This document shows, one piece after another, positions 63,346 through 64,000 of a stretch of 64,000 nt of DNA. Source of the DNA: Coriaria nepalensis (Eukaryota > Streptophyta > Magnoliopsida > Cucurbitales > Coriariaceae); assembly GCA_027186245.1 (NCBI GenBank), contig CP114481.1:45663501-45727500 (forward strand), given 5' to 3'. Within the stretch, counting starts at the first letter, position 1, and the number at the start of each line of letters is the position of its first letter. The notes under the pieces were generated by a model that saw nothing but the letters and a program-made list of their open reading frames with translations, was not told the DNA's origin and ran no database searches. Both the position numbers and the translations under genes were made by a program.

Positions 63346-64000
63346 CTTAAAATCATTTCAATCAGTCATTCCAAGTAAATATCTTATTTCCAAGCAAGTC
63401 GAACGAATTCTATTTTCGCACTTCAAACACAAATTTTGTGCATAACTTGGAAATGATCAATGCCAGGAATGTGTGCATTAGTTTAACCTTAAAATCATTT
63501 CATGAGTCATTTGAAGTCAATATCTTATTTCAAAGCAATTCGAACGAATTCTATTTTGGCACTTCAAACAGAACTTTTGTGCATAACTTGCAAATGATCA
63601 ATGCAAGGAAAGTGTGCATTCGTTTAACCTTAAAATCATTTTAATGAGTCATTTCAAGTCAATATCTTATTTGAAAGCAAGTCGAACCAATTTTATTTTC
63701 GCACTTCAAACACAAGTTTTGTGCATAACTTGCAAATGATCAATGCAAGGAAAGTGTACATTCGTTTAACCTTAAAATCATTTCAATGAGTCATTTCAAG
63801 TCAATATCTTATTTCGAAGCAAGTCGAACGAATTCTATTTTCGCACTTCAAACACAAGTTTTGTGCATAACTTGCAAATGATCAATGCAAGGAAAGTGTG
63901 CATTCGTTTAACCCTAAAATCATTTCAATCCGTCATTTCAAGTCAATATCTTATTTCAAAGCAAGTCGAACGAATTCTATTTTCGCACTTCAAACAAAGG
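63346..64000 (-). repeat. Array end in window, third HOR start
   Basis: Continues in register with 56817-57471 at an offset of 6529 until about 63978, then reads CACTTCAAACAAAGG to the last base. This looks like the start of a further HOR unit. The array is not closed within the window. Confidence 0.8.

Larger units (their letters stand above)
41722..64000 (-). repeat. 142-bp satellite array, - orientation arm
   Basis: About 157 monomers of the same family, read here as the reverse complement (for example CTATTTTCGCACTTCAAAC and AACCTTAAAATCATTT). The arm runs to the last base, so the array continues beyond the window. Variants common here but not seen by eye in the + arm include GTCCAGTAGTTTAACC, CACACCAAACACAAGTTCTG, GTGTTCATTTG and the one-base-short CCTTAAATCTTTTC. 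Conversely the + arm's TTAAGGTAAACTAATGC one-base deletion was not seen here. No gene, transposon or unique sequence was found. Confidence 0.98.

Noticed and set aside
1..64000. CRISPR array
   Set aside because: The repeats are directly adjacent 142-bp units with no unique spacers, no short constant repeat plus variable spacer pattern, and no cas genes.
1..64000. Transposon insertions, LTRs, target-site duplications or telomere repeats
   Set aside because: Every line read could be assigned to the satellite monomer; no non-satellite insert longer than the 6-base filler at the junction was seen.
1..64000. tRNA, rRNA or small RNA genes, promoters and terminators
   Set aside because: No conserved RNA gene motifs or box elements outside the repeat. 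Any TATA-like string in the monomer recurs hundreds of times and cannot be argued to be a promoter.

Overview
The window is one uninterrupted block of satellite DNA. Every stretch I read, on both strands, is a copy of a single AT-rich monomer of about 142 bp. The reference copy at 15189-15330 has 47 G+C in 142 bases (33%). By length there are about 450 monomers. I see no protein-coding gene, tRNA, rRNA, transposon, CRISPR array, unique spacer or run of N. The monomer normally carries an EcoRI site (GAATTC) and a BclI site (TGATCA), and often a BstBI site (TTCGAA), so these enzymes should give 142-bp ladders. Megabase-style satellite arrays with higher-order repeats point to a eukaryotic centromeric or pericentromeric heterochromatin block. 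I cannot name the species. A 142-bp, EcoRI-cut major satellite is known from tenebrionid beetles (Tenebrio molitor; Palorus ratzeburgii also has a 142-bp satellite), but I matched only length and site, not sequence.

Layout: positions 1-41721 are monomers head-to-tail in one orientation (called + here). From about 41722 to 64000 the monomers run in the opposite orientation (-). The switch is a sharp breakpoint with about 6 bases of filler. The two arms are not mirror copies of each other, and each has its own diagnostic variants.

Within each arm, monomer variants are arranged in higher-order repeats (HORs), found here by spacing of rare variants. In the + arm: a 6-mer (850 bp, 3.3-5.0 kb), a 16-mer (2272 bp, 5.7-11.3 kb), a dimer zone (12.6-13.9 kb), a 14-mer (1987 bp), a 26-mer offset (3692 bp, 17.5-23.6 kb) containing a 5-mer (709 bp), a trimer (425 bp, 25.7 kb), 11-mer and 8-mer offsets (26.5-29 kb), a 9-mer (1278 bp, 29.6-31.9 kb), an 18-mer offset (2555 bp, 33-37.3 kb) and a 12-mer (1703 bp, 36.9-40.3 kb). 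In the - arm: a 5/6-mer (709/850 bp, 43.3-45.6 kb), a 7-mer (993 bp, 46-47.7 kb), a 6-mer (851 bp, 47.9-49.6 kb), a large duplication at 4646-bp offset (48.8-56.1 kb) and a 22-mer (3123 bp, 57.4-63.3 kb). Offsets are whole multiples of 142 within a few bases, as expected for unequal exchange or conversion between monomers in register.

There are no genes to work together. The biology here is array evolution: repeated local amplification, patchwork exchange, one orientation switch, and a monomer with short dyad symmetries that may bind protein or form secondary structure. Short open frames exist only because the repeat has few stops; I do not call them genes. HOR boundaries are by-eye estimates good to roughly 10-50 bp.
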